This document shows, piece after piece, positions 16,227-26,507 of a stretch of 64,000 nt of DNA. Source of the stretch: Sphingobium vermicomposti (GTDB lineage Bacteria > Pseudomonadota > Alphaproteobacteria > Sphingomonadales > Sphingomonadaceae); assembly GCF_011762025.1 (NCBI RefSeq), contig NZ_JAASQR010000003.1, positions 1 through 64,000 on the forward strand. The letters are read 5' to 3'. The first letter of the stretch is position 1; each line of letters opens with the position of its first letter. A program made the translations under genes and the position numbers. The notes below the pieces were generated by a model. That model was not told the origin of the DNA. It made no database searches and saw nothing but the letters and a program-made list of their open reading frames with translations.

Positions 16227-17120
16227 ATGACGAAACTGAATATTGCAGGCGACAGCGCTGCTGGGCCTGAACCATCGCCGCCAGGCGGGGACTGGGACAT
16301 CAGGATCCTACGCCGGGTCGGACGGCTTGAGGATCTTCCTTTGGCAAAGGATCCGGTCACGCCGATCCGGCAGGTGGCGGTGGTGGACGTGGAGACCACC
16401 GGCATTGATCCGCTGCTCCACCAGGTTATCGACATCGCCTATGTCGTGCTGGCGGTCGATGCCCGCGGTGAGATTGTCGACGTAGTGCGTAAGGGCCAGT
16501 CGCTCTGCGACCCTGGCATGCCGATCCCGCCCCGCATCACCATGCTGACGGGCCTTACCGATGAGCATGTCAAGGGAACGGCAATCGATCTGGATGCGCT
16601 CCAGCAGATTTTCGCGACCGTAGACGTGTTCATTGCACAAAATTGTGCGTTCGATGCGGGCTTCCTGCGGCAGCTTCTGCCCTCCACCAAGGATGCCGCC
16701 TGGGCCTGCAGTTTGCGCGACTTTGACTGGCTGAAGGATGCAGGTCTGGATGGCCGGGCTTTGGGCCACCTGCTGATGCAGATCGGCTTCTTCAATGACG
16801 GACACCGCGCACTCAACGATGTGATCAGCCTCATCCATCTGCTGGCCTGGCGTCTGCCAAGCGATCAGACGGTGTTGGGCGCGTTACTGGCCAACGCCGA
16901 ACGGGAAACTGTGCGGCTGGAGGCGACCGGCGCTGGATTTGGCAAGCGCTCGCTGCTCAAGGCGCGCGGCTATCGCTGGGATGTTGCCGCCAAGGTCTGG
17001 TGGATCGAAGTGACCTATGGCGAGCTGGACGAAGAGCGTCTCTGGCTGCAGCGTGAGATCACGCCCTTTGGCCCCTATCCACGCATCCGCCCCATTACAT
17101 GGCATCAGCGTCACCGCTGA
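16227..17120 (+). CDS. DEDDh 3'-5' exonuclease (DnaQ-like)
   Basis: A 297-residue protein with an exonuclease domain at about 45-215. Exo I is VVDVETTGID, Exo II is AQNCAFDAGFL and Exo III is GHRALNDV (the HxAxxD variant), the full DEDDh set. A short C-terminal module contains LLKARGYRWD followed by KVWWIEV, seen after the exonuclease domain in DnaQ-like proteins of mobile elements and phages. I start it at ATG 16227, which has AGGAG 9 bases upstream; a longer frame extends back to 16098 into the hairpin region. It heads a three-gene set on the same strand. The role is probably DNA or RNA trimming for a mobile element; replication proofreading is less likely since no polymerase gene is nearby. 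Confidence 0.82.
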   Translation: MTKLNIAGDSAAGPEPSPPGGDWDIRILRRVGRLEDLPLAKDPVTPIRQVAVVDVETTGIDPLLHQVIDIAYVVLAVDARGEIVDVVRKGQSLCDPGMPIPPRITMLTGLTDEHVKGTAIDLDALQQIFATVDVFIAQNCAFDAGFLRQLLPSTKDAAWACSLRDFDWLKDAGLDGRALGHLLMQIGFFNDGHRALNDVISLIHLLAWRLPSDQTVLGALLANAERETVRLEATGAGFGKRSLLKARGYRWDVAAKVWWIEVTYGELDEERLWLQREITPFGPYPRIRPITWHQRHR

Positions 17121-17242
17121 ATGCTGAGGAGCGTGCGGCCTCGGCGGCACGCTCAATTCCCAACAGATGAAAAGAAGAATGAGCCCCACGGCAGAGTGGA
17201 AAAATGGCTCCAGCCCCAGGCTGAACCTTCAAAGGAACTGAA

Positions 17243-17791
17243 ATGACTATCACGAACATCACATTGCAAAACCATATGCTCTCGATCCGGGCGGAGATGG
17301 GCTACCCCCTCACTGCTCCGGCTTGCCACACCCTGTCATGGTCGTCGGGAGGGCCGGTCGATATCCAGGTCGGCATGGACCTTGCCCGGCTGGCCCAGAT
17401 CAGGAGCCGCGACGTGATCTACGGCGCCTGGCATGCGCTCGAGCATGAGCGGCCGAGCGAGTATGTGCTGGTTCTGCGGCAGGCCCACACTGTCGACATC
17501 ATCCGCAATTGCAGCTTCTATGCTGCCAGCGAGACAGCTCCGCTCATCCTGATGTGCGAGGCGCGGGACGAGCATTTTGTGCTGAACGACCGGCTTTTTC
17601 TTGAACGCCGGTCAGGGATGCCGGGGCGTCGGCTGGAACTTGGCAAGCGCCGCGCGGCGGAACGGATCATCCACTCGCCGCATGCCCGTCTCGATGAAAT
17701 GCTCGACGGCGGCGGCATCATGCCGCGCGGGGGCGCGTATATGCCCACCTATGCCCAACCGTCGGAGACGGTGGTGATCCAGTTCAGCTGA
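17243..17791 (+). CDS. Hypothetical protein between two exonuclease genes
   Basis: A 182-residue soluble protein that I do not recognise. It has a good ribosome site (GGAACTGAA before ATG). The sequence mixes short strands and helices, with no signal peptide, membrane segment or Cys cluster. Its position between two DEDD-type exonuclease genes, with gaps of 122 and 67 bases and the same orientation, suggests a shared transcript and possibly a shared role in nucleic-acid processing. No function can be assigned. Confidence 0.6.
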   Translation: MTITNITLQNHMLSIRAEMGYPLTAPACHTLSWSSGGPVDIQVGMDLARLAQIRSRDVIYGAWHALEHERPSEYVLVLRQAHTVDIIRNCSFYAASETAPLILMCEARDEHFVLNDRLFLERRSGMPGRRLELGKRRAAERIIHSPHARLDEMLDGGGIMPRGGAYMPTYAQPSETVVIQFS

Positions 17792-17858
17792 TTTTCGGGT
17801 CGACGGCGCTGCCCCGTCGGCTGCCTTTCCCAATCAAGATATTTCAGGAGCAATTTTC

Positions 17859-18734
17859 ATGCATAATACACAAGCCCTCCAGCCCAAGCCCCGCAGCTGG
17901 GTGATCATCGATATCGAAAGCGCCGTCACCGATGAAAGCGGCCACCGCCGTTATATGGCTATGGAACGCTGGGTGCCGACGCCCGGCAAGCCGTCGCGCC
18001 GCAGCTATGAACGGAGCGCGGATCCACTTCAGACTCCTCGCTGGGCATTTCAGACCATCATGGCGGCAGCCATCATGATCCTGATCGAACATGATGATGG
18101 CAATGTTGATGTTGCCAGCTTCACCACGCTGAGCGCGCCAGAGCTGGACGAGAAGGGCGTCATGATGGGTATCATCGACGCGCTGGCCACTGCGCCAGAC
18201 GGAGCGGAACTCTGTTCATGGGCAGGAATGCTCCATGATGTTCCGTTGATGTCCATGGCCTGTAAGCGCCACGGCCTGACCTATCCCGCAGGATGGCGCT
18301 GGCTGGGGTTTGGCGGCAACGACCCAGTCAGGCACCTTGATTTGGCACGTACCACGACAGGTGGCTTCAAGATGAAGCCGATCCATCTGGCCGAAGTTCT
18401 CGCGTCGCTCGACATTCCAGCCAAGATCACCGTTCCTGCCTATGCGGTTGCTCCGCTGATCAACCAGAAGCGATGGGATCTTGTGCGAAGCGTGGTGGAG
18501 AATGACGTGATCAGCACCGCTTTGCTCCTGGCTCATTGGCGCAAGCTTCATGATCCGCGGACGGAACTGCATGTCGTCAAGGACCGCATCCTGCGCCGGG
18601 TTGAGGAGATGCGCCCTGACGCGCTCTACCTTCCAGAGCTCAGCGCCTATCGGGCACGGCAATTCAGAACGCGGCAGCAAGAAGCGGAGGCGAGCATAAG
18701 TGCCATGGCTCCTTGGTTGAAGGACGCCGCCTAA
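17859..18734 (+). CDS. PolB-type 3'-5' exonuclease-like protein (RNase H fold)
   Basis: A 291-residue protein that matches the pattern of predicted exonucleases related to the proofreading domain of B-family polymerases (DNA_pol_B_exo2). Exo I is IIDIES (residues 16-21), the Exo II region is SWAGMLHDVPLMSMACKRHGL with its Asp near 127, and Exo III is VENDVISTALLL near residue 213. This supports a DEDDy/PolB-type nuclease with no polymerase attached. An AGGAG lies 9 bases before the ATG and a terminator follows at 18778. Catalytic activity is inferred only. Confidence 0.65.
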   Translation: MHNTQALQPKPRSWVIIDIESAVTDESGHRRYMAMERWVPTPGKPSRRSYERSADPLQTPRWAFQTIMAAAIMILIEHDDGNVDVASFTTLSAPELDEKGVMMGIIDALATAPDGAELCSWAGMLHDVPLMSMACKRHGLTYPAGWRWLGFGGNDPVRHLDLARTTTGGFKMKPIHLAEVLASLDIPAKITVPAYAVAPLINQKRWDLVRSVVENDVISTALLLAHWRKLHDPRTELHVVKDRILRRVEEMRPDALYLPELSAYRARQFRTRQQEAEASISAMAPWLKDAA

Positions 18735-18777
18735 CCAAAGTGTTAGCTGCCTAAAGCTGACAGCGGGCTGGCAAAGA

Positions 18778-18806
18778 GGGGTGGGAAAAATTGTCCCACC
18801 CCTTTT
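18778..18806 (+). terminator. Terminator of the exonuclease gene set
   Basis: GGGGTGGG (18778-18785) pairs with CCCACCCC (18795-18802) around a 9-base loop and is followed by TTTT. It lies 44 bases after the stop of the PolB-type exonuclease gene. Confidence 0.8.
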
Positions 18807-18893
18807 CGCCTTCGACCTGCATGCGCCGACGGGTCGAACGAAAGGAGTCTGGCCTGGCCCTGTAATAGCGGGAGACGATCATCTTCGAAACTC

Positions 18894-20159
18894 TCAGAGT
18901 GAGAAAGCCTCACTCAGTGCCTCTGGTGACTGATCGATCGACACCACCCGGCGGACCCGGTTCGATCCAGACACGCCGGGCAGGACAATGCCGTGATACC
19001 AGCCATTCCTTCCCAAATTTCGGTCCGGGCCCGGCGACGGCAAGTCAACCAGCAGCAATCCCAATGCGCGCTTTTCCATTTCAGACATCGGCAAACCGGT
19101 CCGTTCACAATAACGCCGAACAAATCTGTCGAAAATGATGCGGTCCTTTTGGCCTTCGATCCCATCAACCATCATCATCTCCGGGCTTCTTGGCATGGCG
19201 ATTTCCCTGATCGTCGAAACTTCAGGCAGCTTCATCTGCAATGCCTCCATGTCCGCGTCTGTAGAGGGATCGGCCTCCTCAATGCGGTAACCCAACGCTG
19301 TCAGATTCAGGTAGTCCCATCGGTTTTTCGGGGTGGGCTTGGGCGCATCAAAAGCTGGCACACTGCCGTATCCGGCTCCACGTACACCGTCGTCATGCTC
19401 GGCCTTGTGATCGAAAGACGGATATCCTGATTTAGGCTCATCTCGCTGCCCTTCGTCCCCACCGCTGTCACCATTCAACGATGAAACGTCAAATTCGGGA
19501 AACGGAAACGGGTCCATTGGCACATCAGCGAGCGCCTCCATTGCCTCATCTTCACTCACGTCTTTGATCAATGCAATTACAGCGGCCAGCTTTTTCTTCG
19601 ACATCTTCCTCACATCCGCATCCACAACACCAGCTGCACTTAATCGAATGGCGAACTCCTCTATCCCAAGTGTAAACCGACGCAATTCGTCCGCAGCGCG
19701 TCGGCGCGCGGCATGAGATATGGAGCGAAGCTCTTCGCCGATCACCACATGCTCGACCAGGTGCGCCAGAAGCGCTGCAATCACGCGCTCATTGGAATAA
19801 GACTGCAGCTCACAGCGATGAATGACTTTTCCCGGGACTTCATCATCCGCCCAGCTCCGGAGGGATGCGAAGGAACCCCCTGCCGCCCGTTCCGTAGCGG
19901 ATAGGGACTCAGCATCTTTCCTGATCCCTTCGAGCCGCTCCGTGATTTTTCGGGAAATTTCGTTCAGCTTCGCTTCTAGTCCAGTTGCTTGAATAAGATC
20001 CTGGGTCGTCGCGCCTTTATCAAAGACTATTTTTCCGATAGCGGACGGGTCAAATACGACTGCCATATTCGCCAAAATTTCTTCACGTTTTGTCGGTCTT
20101 CCTCGGGTTCTTCGAGTTGCCGCACGTTTTGTTGTCTTCTTTTCGTTACTTCCGTCCAT
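18894..20159 (-). CDS. Hypothetical 421-residue protein with basic N terminus
   Basis: I do not recognise the family. The N terminus is basic and contains RRTRGRPTKREE, which resembles an AT-hook (RGRP) and suggests nucleic-acid binding. Residues 60-220 are helix-rich and could form a coiled coil; about 225-300 is a low-complexity Asp/Gly/Pro-rich linker; the C-terminal 120 residues look globular (IIFDRFVRRYCERTGLPMSEMEKRALGLLLVDLP). A GGAG lies about 10 bases before the ATG. It is convergent with the exonuclease genes. It may be a mobile-element maintenance protein, but this is only a guess from context. Confidence 0.6.
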   Translation of the reverse strand: MDGSNEKKTTKRAATRRTRGRPTKREEILANMAVVFDPSAIGKIVFDKGATTQDLIQATGLEAKLNEISRKITERLEGIRKDAESLSATERAAGGSFASLRSWADDEVPGKVIHRCELQSYSNERVIAALLAHLVEHVVIGEELRSISHAARRRAADELRRFTLGIEEFAIRLSAAGVVDADVRKMSKKKLAAVIALIKDVSEDEAMEALADVPMDPFPFPEFDVSSLNGDSGGDEGQRDEPKSGYPSFDHKAEHDDGVRGAGYGSVPAFDAPKPTPKNRWDYLNLTALGYRIEEADPSTDADMEALQMKLPEVSTIREIAMPRSPEMMMVDGIEGQKDRIIFDRFVRRYCERTGLPMSEMEKRALGLLLVDLPSPGPDRNLGRNGWYHGIVLPGVSGSNRVRRVVSIDQSPEALSEAFSL

Positions 20160-20780
20160 GTTCGTCAGTCTCCTTCAATATCAGCAAAATCATTGTCGCC
20201 AGAGGCAATGATGCACTGCTTATGCTGTTAGGTATTCTGTTTTAGGATCGTAGGTATGAAACGCCAAGCGACTTTAATACTCGGAAATTTGGTTTTAAAT
20301 GCAATGCAAGTATTCAGCAAAATACCTTCATCGATACTAAGGCAGATTGCCAACGGGAGCATTTTAGACAATGGGTTCATCAGTGGCAGCAGATCTCTGC
20401 TTGGAACGCTAACTGGCTGCCAATCCGCGCGTCAGCTTCGCCTTATGTACTCAGCACCCAAGCGCGCGGTCTTATTGGGTCCTTTGAAAGTCAATGAGCT
20501 AAGCCATAAGCGCGGAATTTGGTAGTGTGGCCAGCGCGCCGGACATTATCCGCAGGGCATGAGCATCGGTCGTCTCAAGGACCATTTGATTTAGCTTGAC
20601 GGCGAAAACTTACGCTCTGAAAATGCACCTTGCAAATCGGACAAATCGTTGACCGATGGGTACAAAAGATGGGTACAGAGGCAACCTTCTGCGAGTGGTG
20701 AAATGACGGATTTCCGCCGTTTTTTCGCCGTGTGGACCCCTCCCGTAGGGGTCACCAGCACCGCTCATCCGGTTCATTCG
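20160..20780. other. AT-richer gap at the island's right edge
   Basis: About 620 bases with no convincing gene; an 89-codon forward frame (20256-20525) has no recognisable product. A tandem GATGGGTACA occurs at 20655-20664 and 20668-20677. A GACCCCT/AGGGGTC hairpin lies near 20736-20754, next to the glpD stop. No tRNA gene was seen. Confidence 0.4.
20655..20677 (+). repeat. Tandem GATGGGTACA repeat
   Basis: Two identical 10-base copies start 13 bases apart. Short direct repeats of this kind occur as arm-type sites of tyrosine integrases near island ends; no integrase gene is present here, so the reading as an attachment-site relic is tentative. Confidence 0.35.
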
Positions 20781-22268
20781 TCAACGGTTCGCGGCGATAT
20801 AGGCATCAACCCGCGCGGCTGTCTCCTGCGGGACATGCAGGCCCAGTTTGGATCGCCGGAAAAGCACATCTTCGGCGGATCGCGCCCATTCCACGGATAG
20901 CAGATAATCCAGTTCCGCGACCCTAAGCCCGCCGCCCATATCTTCGCCAAGGTCCTCAACACTTTGCGCCTGCCCCAGCAGCCGCTTCGCCCGCGTGCCA
21001 TAAGCGCGCGCAAGCCGGAACAGGAGCGCGCGGGGGAGGCCCGGATAGCCGCCATAAAGCCCCTCGACAAAGCGGGCGAAGTCGGCATCCGGCATATCTC
21101 CCCCCGGCAGTGCAGCACCCGCCGTCCACGCGGCTCCAGCCTGGGGGAAAAACGGAGCCAACCGTGTCATCGCCTGCTCCGCCAGCCTGCGATAGGTGGT
21201 AATCTTGCCGCCGAACACGCTCAATATCTGCGCGCTGCCGTCCTCTGTATCGACATCCAGCACATAATCGCGCGTCACCGCCGACGCATTCCCTTCATTG
21301 TCGTCATAGAGCGGGCGGATACCGGCATAGCTCCACACCAGATCGGCCTTGCCAAGCTGCCGCCTGAAATAGCGGTTCGCGCCGTCCAGCAAATAGTCCG
21401 TTTCCCTTTCGCTGATAGAGGCGGCTCCCGCCTCCCCTTCCCACGGTTCTTCGGTCGTGCCCAAAAGGGTGAAGCGCCCCTCATAGGGTATGGCGAACAT
21501 GATCCGCCGATCGGGGTTTTGAAGAAAATAGGCGTGATCGCCCTCATACAGACGCGGCACGACGATATGGCTCCCTTTGACCAGCCGCACGCGCCGTTCG
21601 CTCCGCGCTCCTGCGGCTCGGCCAATCACGTCGGCCACCCATGGCCCCGCCGCATTCACCAGCGCGCGCGCACGAACGTCGCGCACGCCGCCCGCATCCG
21701 AAATCGTCGCGATCCAGACCCCGTCCTCGCGCCGCGCGGTCAGGAAGCGCGTATGCGTGCACAGTTGCGCGCCACGCTCCGCAGCGTCGAGCGCGTTCAG
21801 CACGACAAGGCGGCTGTCCTCCACCCAGCAGTCTGAATAGACGAACCCCCGCCCTTTCCTGTTCGCCAACGCCGCGCCCAGAGGGGAGCGGCCAAGCGCA
21901 ATCGTCTGGGTCGCGGGCAGCCTCTTCCGCCCGCCAATATGGTCGTAAAGGAACAGGCCGATCCGCAGCAGCCACGCGGGCCTGAGAGACTGCGTCTGCG
22001 GAATGACGAAGCGCAGCGGCCAGATGATGTGGGGCGCCATCGCCCACAGCCGTTCGCGCTCCGCCAGCGCCTCCCGCACCAGCCTGAACTCACCATATTC
22101 CAGGTAGCGCAGGCCCCCATGGATCAGCTTGGTGGAAGCGGACGAAGTATGCGACGCAAGGTCATGCTGCTCCACCAGCATGACCTTCAGGCCCCGGCCA
22201 GCAGCATCGCGCGCTATGCCTGCGCCATTGATCCCGCCTCCAACGATCAGCAGGTCACAGTCATCCAC
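20781..22268 (-). CDS. glpD: Glycerol-3-phosphate dehydrogenase (FAD, respiratory)
   Basis: A membrane-associated flavoprotein that oxidises glycerol-3-phosphate to dihydroxyacetone phosphate and passes electrons to quinone. The N terminus has the FAD-binding Rossmann motif [25 protein letters not shown] and the family block [22 protein letters not shown]; the C-terminal DAO_C domain is present. Length, about 495 residues, is normal. I favour GTG 22268, which has GGGGAGGGG about 9 bases upstream; an in-frame TTG at 22292 would add 8 residues. It is divergent from glpK, with a short shared promoter region, so both may respond to glycerol through a GlpR-type regulator that is not in the window. 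Confidence 0.95.
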   Translation of the reverse strand: MDDCDLLIVGGGINGAGIARDAAGRGLKVMLVEQHDLASHTSSASTKLIHGGLRYLEYGEFRLVREALAERERLWAMAPHIIWPLRFVIPQTQSLRPAWLLRIGLFLYDHIGGRKRLPATQTIALGRSPLGAALANRKGRGFVYSDCWVEDSRLVVLNALDAAERGAQLCTHTRFLTARREDGVWIATISDAGGVRDVRARALVNAAGPWVADVIGRAAGARSERRVRLVKGSHIVVPRLYEGDHAYFLQNPDRRIMFAIPYEGRFTLLGTTEEPWEGEAGAASISERETDYLLDGANRYFRRQLGKADLVWSYAGIRPLYDDNEGNASAVTRDYVLDVDTEDGSAQILSVFGGKITTYRRLAEQAMTRLAPFFPQAGAAWTAGAALPGGDMPDADFARFVEGLYGGYPGLPRALLFRLARAYGTRAKRLLGQAQSVEDLGEDMGGGLRVAELDYLLSVEWARSAEDVLFRRSKLGLHVPQETAARVDAYIAANR

Positions 22269-22378
22269 GCTCTGACGCCCCTCCCCAACCAATTGATCGA
22301 TCGGGGTTTACGCGAAAAGAAAAGCAGCCGAAAGTAGCCCCCTGCACAACATCGGGCAGGTCAGTGACGGAGGGGCGC

Positions 22379-23875
22379 GTGCGGGCCAAGCACATCCTGG
22401 CGATCGACCAGGGAACAACATCCACCCGCAGCATCCTGTTCGACGCCGATGCCCGCCGCGTCAGCATGGCGCAGTCGGAATTCGAGCAACATTATCCCGC
22501 TGCGGGCTGGGTAGAACATGATCCTGAACAGATTTGGCGCGACACCGTCGCCACGGCCCGCGAAGCCATGGCGCAGGCACCGAGCGGGGTAGCAAGCGTG
22601 GCCGCCATCGGTATCGCCAACCAGCGCGAAACCACGGTCATCTGGGACCGCAAGACCGGCCAGCCGATCCATCGCGCCATCGTCTGGCAGGATCGGCGGA
22701 CCAGCGATATTTGCGCCCGACTAAAAGCCGATGGTGCCGAAGACGAGGTGCGAGCGCGTACCGGGCTGCTCCTCGACCCATATTTTTCCGGCACCAAGGC
22801 CGCCTGGATTTTGGATCGTGTGGCCGGCGCGCGGACCAGCGCCGAACGCGGAGAGCTTGCCTTTGGAACCATCGACAGCTTCCTGCTCTGGCGGCTGACG
22901 GGCGGGGCCGTGCACGCCACCGACGTCACCAACGCATCGCGCACGCTGCTCTGGAACATCCGGGACCAATGCTGGGACGAAGACATGTGCCGCCTGCTGC
23001 GGGTCCCTGCCGCGATCCTGCCCACGGTGCATGACAATGCGCATGTCTATGGCGCGACCACGCCCGACCTGTTCGGCAGGGCGATTCCGATCACTGGCAT
23101 TGCGGGGGATCAGCAGGCGGCGCTGTTCGGCCAGGCCTGCTTTTCACCCGGATCGATCAAATCGACCTATGGCACCGGCTGTTTCGCGCTACTGAACACC
23201 GGGCCACAGGCCATCACGTCGCACCACCGGCTGCTCACCACCCCCGCCTACCGGCTGGACGGACGCACCAGCTATGCGCTGGAAGGGTCGATCTTCGTCG
23301 CGGGCGCGGCGGTAAAGTGGCTGCGCGACGGCATCGGGGTCATCACCCATGCCAGCCAAACCAACGACTTGGCGACACAGGTCGCCGACAGCCATGGCGT
23401 CTATATGGTGCCAGCCTTCGTTGGCTTGGGCGCGCCCCATTGGGACCCGGATGCGCGCGGCGCCATTTACGGCCTGACCCTGGGCGCGACGCAGGCCCAC
23501 CTCGCCCGCGCCGCGCTGGAGGCTGTCGGATATCAGACCATGGACCTGCTGAACGCCATGACGGCGGATTCAGGCGTGCGCCCAGCAGTGATGCGGGTAG
23601 ATGGCGGCATGGCCGCGAACGACTGGCTATGCGGATTTCTGGCCGACCTGCTGGAACTGCCAGTCGAACGTCCATCGGACCTGGAAAGCACGGCGCGCGG
23701 CGCGGCTTTCCTTGCCGGGCTGGCGGCGGGGGTCTGGTCGGGTCTGCCAGAGATTGAAAGGCTCTGGTCAAGCGGCGACCGCTTCGAACCATCCATGACG
23801 GATGAACAGCGCGCACCGCTGGTGGCGGGGTGGCGCGATGCCCTGCGCCGGACCATGTTGCCCAGAATGTCGTGA
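22379..23875 (+). CDS. glpK: Glycerol kinase
   Basis: A FGGY-family kinase that phosphorylates glycerol to glycerol-3-phosphate, the substrate of the divergent glpD product. The ATP-binding motif is [12 protein letters not shown] near the N terminus, and the family signatures [14 protein letters not shown] and [12 protein letters not shown] are clear. A later block reads [18 protein letters not shown]. Full length is about 498 residues. I chose GTG 22379, preceded at 5 bases by GGAGG; GTG 22364 in the same frame is possible. Confidence 0.96.
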   Translation: MRAKHILAIDQGTTSTRSILFDADARRVSMAQSEFEQHYPAAGWVEHDPEQIWRDTVATAREAMAQAPSGVASVAAIGIANQRETTVIWDRKTGQPIHRAIVWQDRRTSDICARLKADGAEDEVRARTGLLLDPYFSGTKAAWILDRVAGARTSAERGELAFGTIDSFLLWRLTGGAVHATDVTNASRTLLWNIRDQCWDEDMCRLLRVPAAILPTVHDNAHVYGATTPDLFGRAIPITGIAGDQQAALFGQACFSPGSIKSTYGTGCFALLNTGPQAITSHHRLLTTPAYRLDGRTSYALEGSIFVAGAAVKWLRDGIGVITHASQTNDLATQVADSHGVYMVPAFVGLGAPHWDPDARGAIYGLTLGATQAHLARAALEAVGYQTMDLLNAMTADSGVRPAVMRVDGGMAANDWLCGFLADLLELPVERPSDLESTARGAAFLAGLAAGVWSGLPEIERLWSSGDRFEPSMTDEQRAPLVAGWRDALRRTMLPRMS

Positions 23876-23915
23876 TTCCGCTTGGCTTCGCACGCATGTT
23901 CGGGGAATAGGCGGG

Positions 23916-25250
23916 ATGGCCAGAACACCGAAAACAGGGTCTATCCCATCCACGCCGGGCAAGGGACCGTTTGCAAACATCGCCCGCAACACGGGCTGGC
24001 TGCTGGGCAGCAAAGGCCTGGGCGCGGTGCTCAGCCTTTTCTATCTGGCCATCACCACCCGGACGCTGGGCCCTGAAGGCTTCGGCATATTCAGCCTGGT
24101 GATCGCCGTGGCGCAGTTCATCGCGCGCATCATCACCTTCGACAGCTGGCAGGCCGTGGTGAAATATGGCCAGGCCCCTTTGCGAGACGGCAAACGGGAC
24201 ATGTTGAGCCTGCTGATCGGATCGACCCTGACCATCGACGTACTTAGCGCGGTGGCAGGGCTGGGAGTCGCGGCGCTGCTGGCCTTTGGACTGGGGCCAT
24301 ATCTGGGATGGCAGCCGGACATCGCCTGGCTGGGCTTTGGCTATGCGGCGGTGGTGCTGCTGGCGCTGCGGTCAACGGCTGTCGGCATACTCCGCTTGCT
24401 GGATCGTTTCGCGGCGGCGGCGCTGGCCGAAAGCATGATGCCGATCGTGCGGATGGCGGGTGCGGTGACCGCATGGTGGCTGATGCCGACGCCGCTGGGA
24501 TTCCTGATGGCATGGGCAACGTCTGAAATCATCGTGTCCACCGCTTACTGGATCCTCGCCTACCGGCACGGACGCAACCATGTCGGCCGCATCCGCTTTG
24601 TCTGGCCGCGCCGGGCGCAGGCGCATTTTCCGGGCATCCTGCCATTCCTGATGGCCAGCAACATCAACCTCAGCCTGGTGACGTTGATCAACAGCCTGCC
24701 GATTTTCATATTGGGCATGTTCGTCGGCGCGGCGGAGGCGGGCTATTACCGGCTCGCGGCCCAGCTCGGCAATGCCATGACCACATTTTCCCAGCTGATG
24801 TCGCGCGCCATCTTTTCCGAAACCACCCGCAGCCATGTGCGCGAAGCGGGAGCAAACCGCCATGGCGAGTTGCGCCAGCTGCTACGCAAGATCAGCGCTT
24901 TCACGGTCCTGAGCGCCACCATTATCGTGCTGGCGCTTTTCGTGCTGGGCGAATGGCTGCTGGTTACGATGTCTGGACCGGCCTATCTGCCTGCCTACCC
25001 GCTGCTGCTGCTGCTGGGCGGCGCGGCGGCAATTGAAATGGCGGGGGTTAGCTTTGACCCCCTGTTGATGACCATCGACCGCCAAAGGCTGACGGTCATG
25101 GTCCGCGTGATAGAGGTCGTCATACTCGCCGCCTGCCTGGCAATTCTGCTGCCGCCCATGGGCGCATCCGGTGCCGCGTCATCGGTGCTGATCGCCACTA
25201 TGGCGGGCTTCCTGCTACGGGCTGTGGCAGTGCGCGTTCACCTGCGATGA
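23916..25250 (+). CDS. Polysaccharide flippase (Wzx/oligosaccharide transporter family)
   Basis: An inner-membrane protein of about 444 residues with 12 or more hydrophobic segments and the N-terminal pattern NTGWLLGSKGLGAVLSLFYLAITTRTLGPEGFG-like, typical of MATE/MVF-superfamily lipopolysaccharide and exopolysaccharide exporters. It would flip lipid-linked oligosaccharide units across the inner membrane. ATG 23916 follows a purine-rich GGGGAATAGGCGGG stretch and begins the first conserved helix; the frame extends upstream into glpK. It opens a cluster of glycosyltransferase genes and ends 4 bases from a convergent glycosyltransferase gene. Confidence 0.85.
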   Translation: MARTPKTGSIPSTPGKGPFANIARNTGWLLGSKGLGAVLSLFYLAITTRTLGPEGFGIFSLVIAVAQFIARIITFDSWQAVVKYGQAPLRDGKRDMLSLLIGSTLTIDVLSAVAGLGVAALLAFGLGPYLGWQPDIAWLGFGYAAVVLLALRSTAVGILRLLDRFAAAALAESMMPIVRMAGAVTAWWLMPTPLGFLMAWATSEIIVSTAYWILAYRHGRNHVGRIRFVWPRRAQAHFPGILPFLMASNINLSLVTLINSLPIFILGMFVGAAEAGYYRLAAQLGNAMTTFSQLMSRAIFSETTRSHVREAGANRHGELRQLLRKISAFTVLSATIIVLALFVLGEWLLVTMSGPAYLPAYPLLLLLGGAAAIEMAGVSFDPLLMTIDRQRLTVMVRVIEVVILAACLAILLPPMGASGAASSVLIATMAGFLLRAVAVRVHLR

Positions 25251-25254
25251 AGCG

Positions 25255-26370
25255 TTAGCCTTTAAGCTGCGCGAACATCCGATGATGCGCGGCCAGCGCC
25301 TCGTCCACCGCATAGGCGCGAACGGCCTGCCGCGCCAGGTCGGGGTCCGCCGGTCGGGACAATGTCCAGTCAATCGCCGCCGCGAATGCCGCCACATTGC
25401 CGACCGGGACCATCGGGTGCTGCCCCGCATCGGCGACGATTTCCCGCAAATTGGGCGTGCAGTCGGTAATGACCAGCTGGCATCCACAAGCCAGAGCTTC
25501 AATCGCCGTGGCGGTCAATCCTTCCCAGCGGGAAGATTGGAGCAGCAGTTCCGAACTGCGATACAACTCCGCCAGTTGGGCAGGATCGCCAACGAACCCC
25601 AGAAACTCGACCCGGTCAGCAATCCCCAATTCCCGGCATTGCTGCTGAAGCGCGGCCAGCAACGGTCCCTGCCCGGCCACCCGCAACCGCCAATCATGCC
25701 CGTCAATCCGGGCAAGCGCCGCCAGCATCGTGCCGTGATCCTTTTGCGGAGCCAGACGACCGACCGCCAGCAACTCACGCCGTGGGCCGGACCGCGCCCG
25801 CGCCCGCCGCTCTCCGGCCTGCCACAGGACAGGCGTCACCGTTGGTCGCGGCAACAGCGCGATCTTCCGGCGGATCGCCCCGCATTCGCCCGCCAGCAGG
25901 TCGGCGTCGGCGCGGCCCATGACGGTCGTCCTGCAACTCAGCCAGGCCGTAAGCTGGAACCGCTTGCGACGCAGCCATGCGGATGGCCCTCGCGTTCCGG
26001 GACGCACGATCGGGTTGGAAATGCGGCCCACCGCGCGCGCGCGCGTTCCCAAAGCCGCGCAGGCGACCAGCAGGTTGCTCTGATTGCCCGGTGAAAATAT
26101 GATGTCGGGGCGATGACGCCGCAGCATCGCGCGCAGGATTGGCAACTGCGTCAGCATCGCCACCCCCCGCACGGTGGATGCTGCCGCCACCCGCCGGACC
26201 ACGACACCCGGATCGATCATTCCCGCCAGCGGACCTTCCGTACGGGCCATCCACAATTCCGTCCGAACGCCCTGCCCGGCCAGATAATTGGCCAGTAAAA
26301 TTGCGACCCGGTCCAGCCCGCCGTCGCTGGGTTCATACAGGTAGATCGCAACGGAAAGGGGTGAATTCAA
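25255..26370 (-). CDS. Glycosyltransferase family 4
   Basis: A 371-residue GT-B enzyme. The N-terminal Rossmann half starts SVAIYLYEPSDGGLDRVAILLANYLAGQG; the C-terminal half carries the GT4 block LLAVGRLAPQKDHGTMLAALA, then FLGFVGDPAQLAELYRSSELLLQSSRWEGLTATAIEALACG-like, which contains the conserved E-x7-E donor site. It probably adds a sugar from an NDP-sugar donor during surface-polysaccharide assembly. It is divergent from the family 2 transferase gene and convergent with the flippase. Substrates are unknown. Confidence 0.85.
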   Translation of the reverse strand: MNSPLSVAIYLYEPSDGGLDRVAILLANYLAGQGVRTELWMARTEGPLAGMIDPGVVVRRVAAASTVRGVAMLTQLPILRAMLRRHRPDIIFSPGNQSNLLVACAALGTRARAVGRISNPIVRPGTRGPSAWLRRKRFQLTAWLSCRTTVMGRADADLLAGECGAIRRKIALLPRPTVTPVLWQAGERRARARSGPRRELLAVGRLAPQKDHGTMLAALARIDGHDWRLRVAGQGPLLAALQQQCRELGIADRVEFLGFVGDPAQLAELYRSSELLLQSSRWEGLTATAIEALACGCQLVITDCTPNLREIVADAGQHPMVPVGNVAAFAAAIDWTLSRPADPDLARQAVRAYAVDEALAAHHRMFAQLKG

Positions 26371-26507
26371 AAGTCGCGGCTCCCGAACAGATTAGGCAGC
26401 ATTCCTCCGGCGTCACGGAGCAGCGATTGACAAACAGGGTCAAATGCGGCTTCGCGATATTCAATCCCGTCAATGGGTTCAATCGGCAAAAGCACGAGCG
26501 AGACGCG

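Noticed and set aside
20256..20525. 89-codon forward frame in the AT-rich gap
   Set aside because: No ribosome site, no known motif, and irregular composition.
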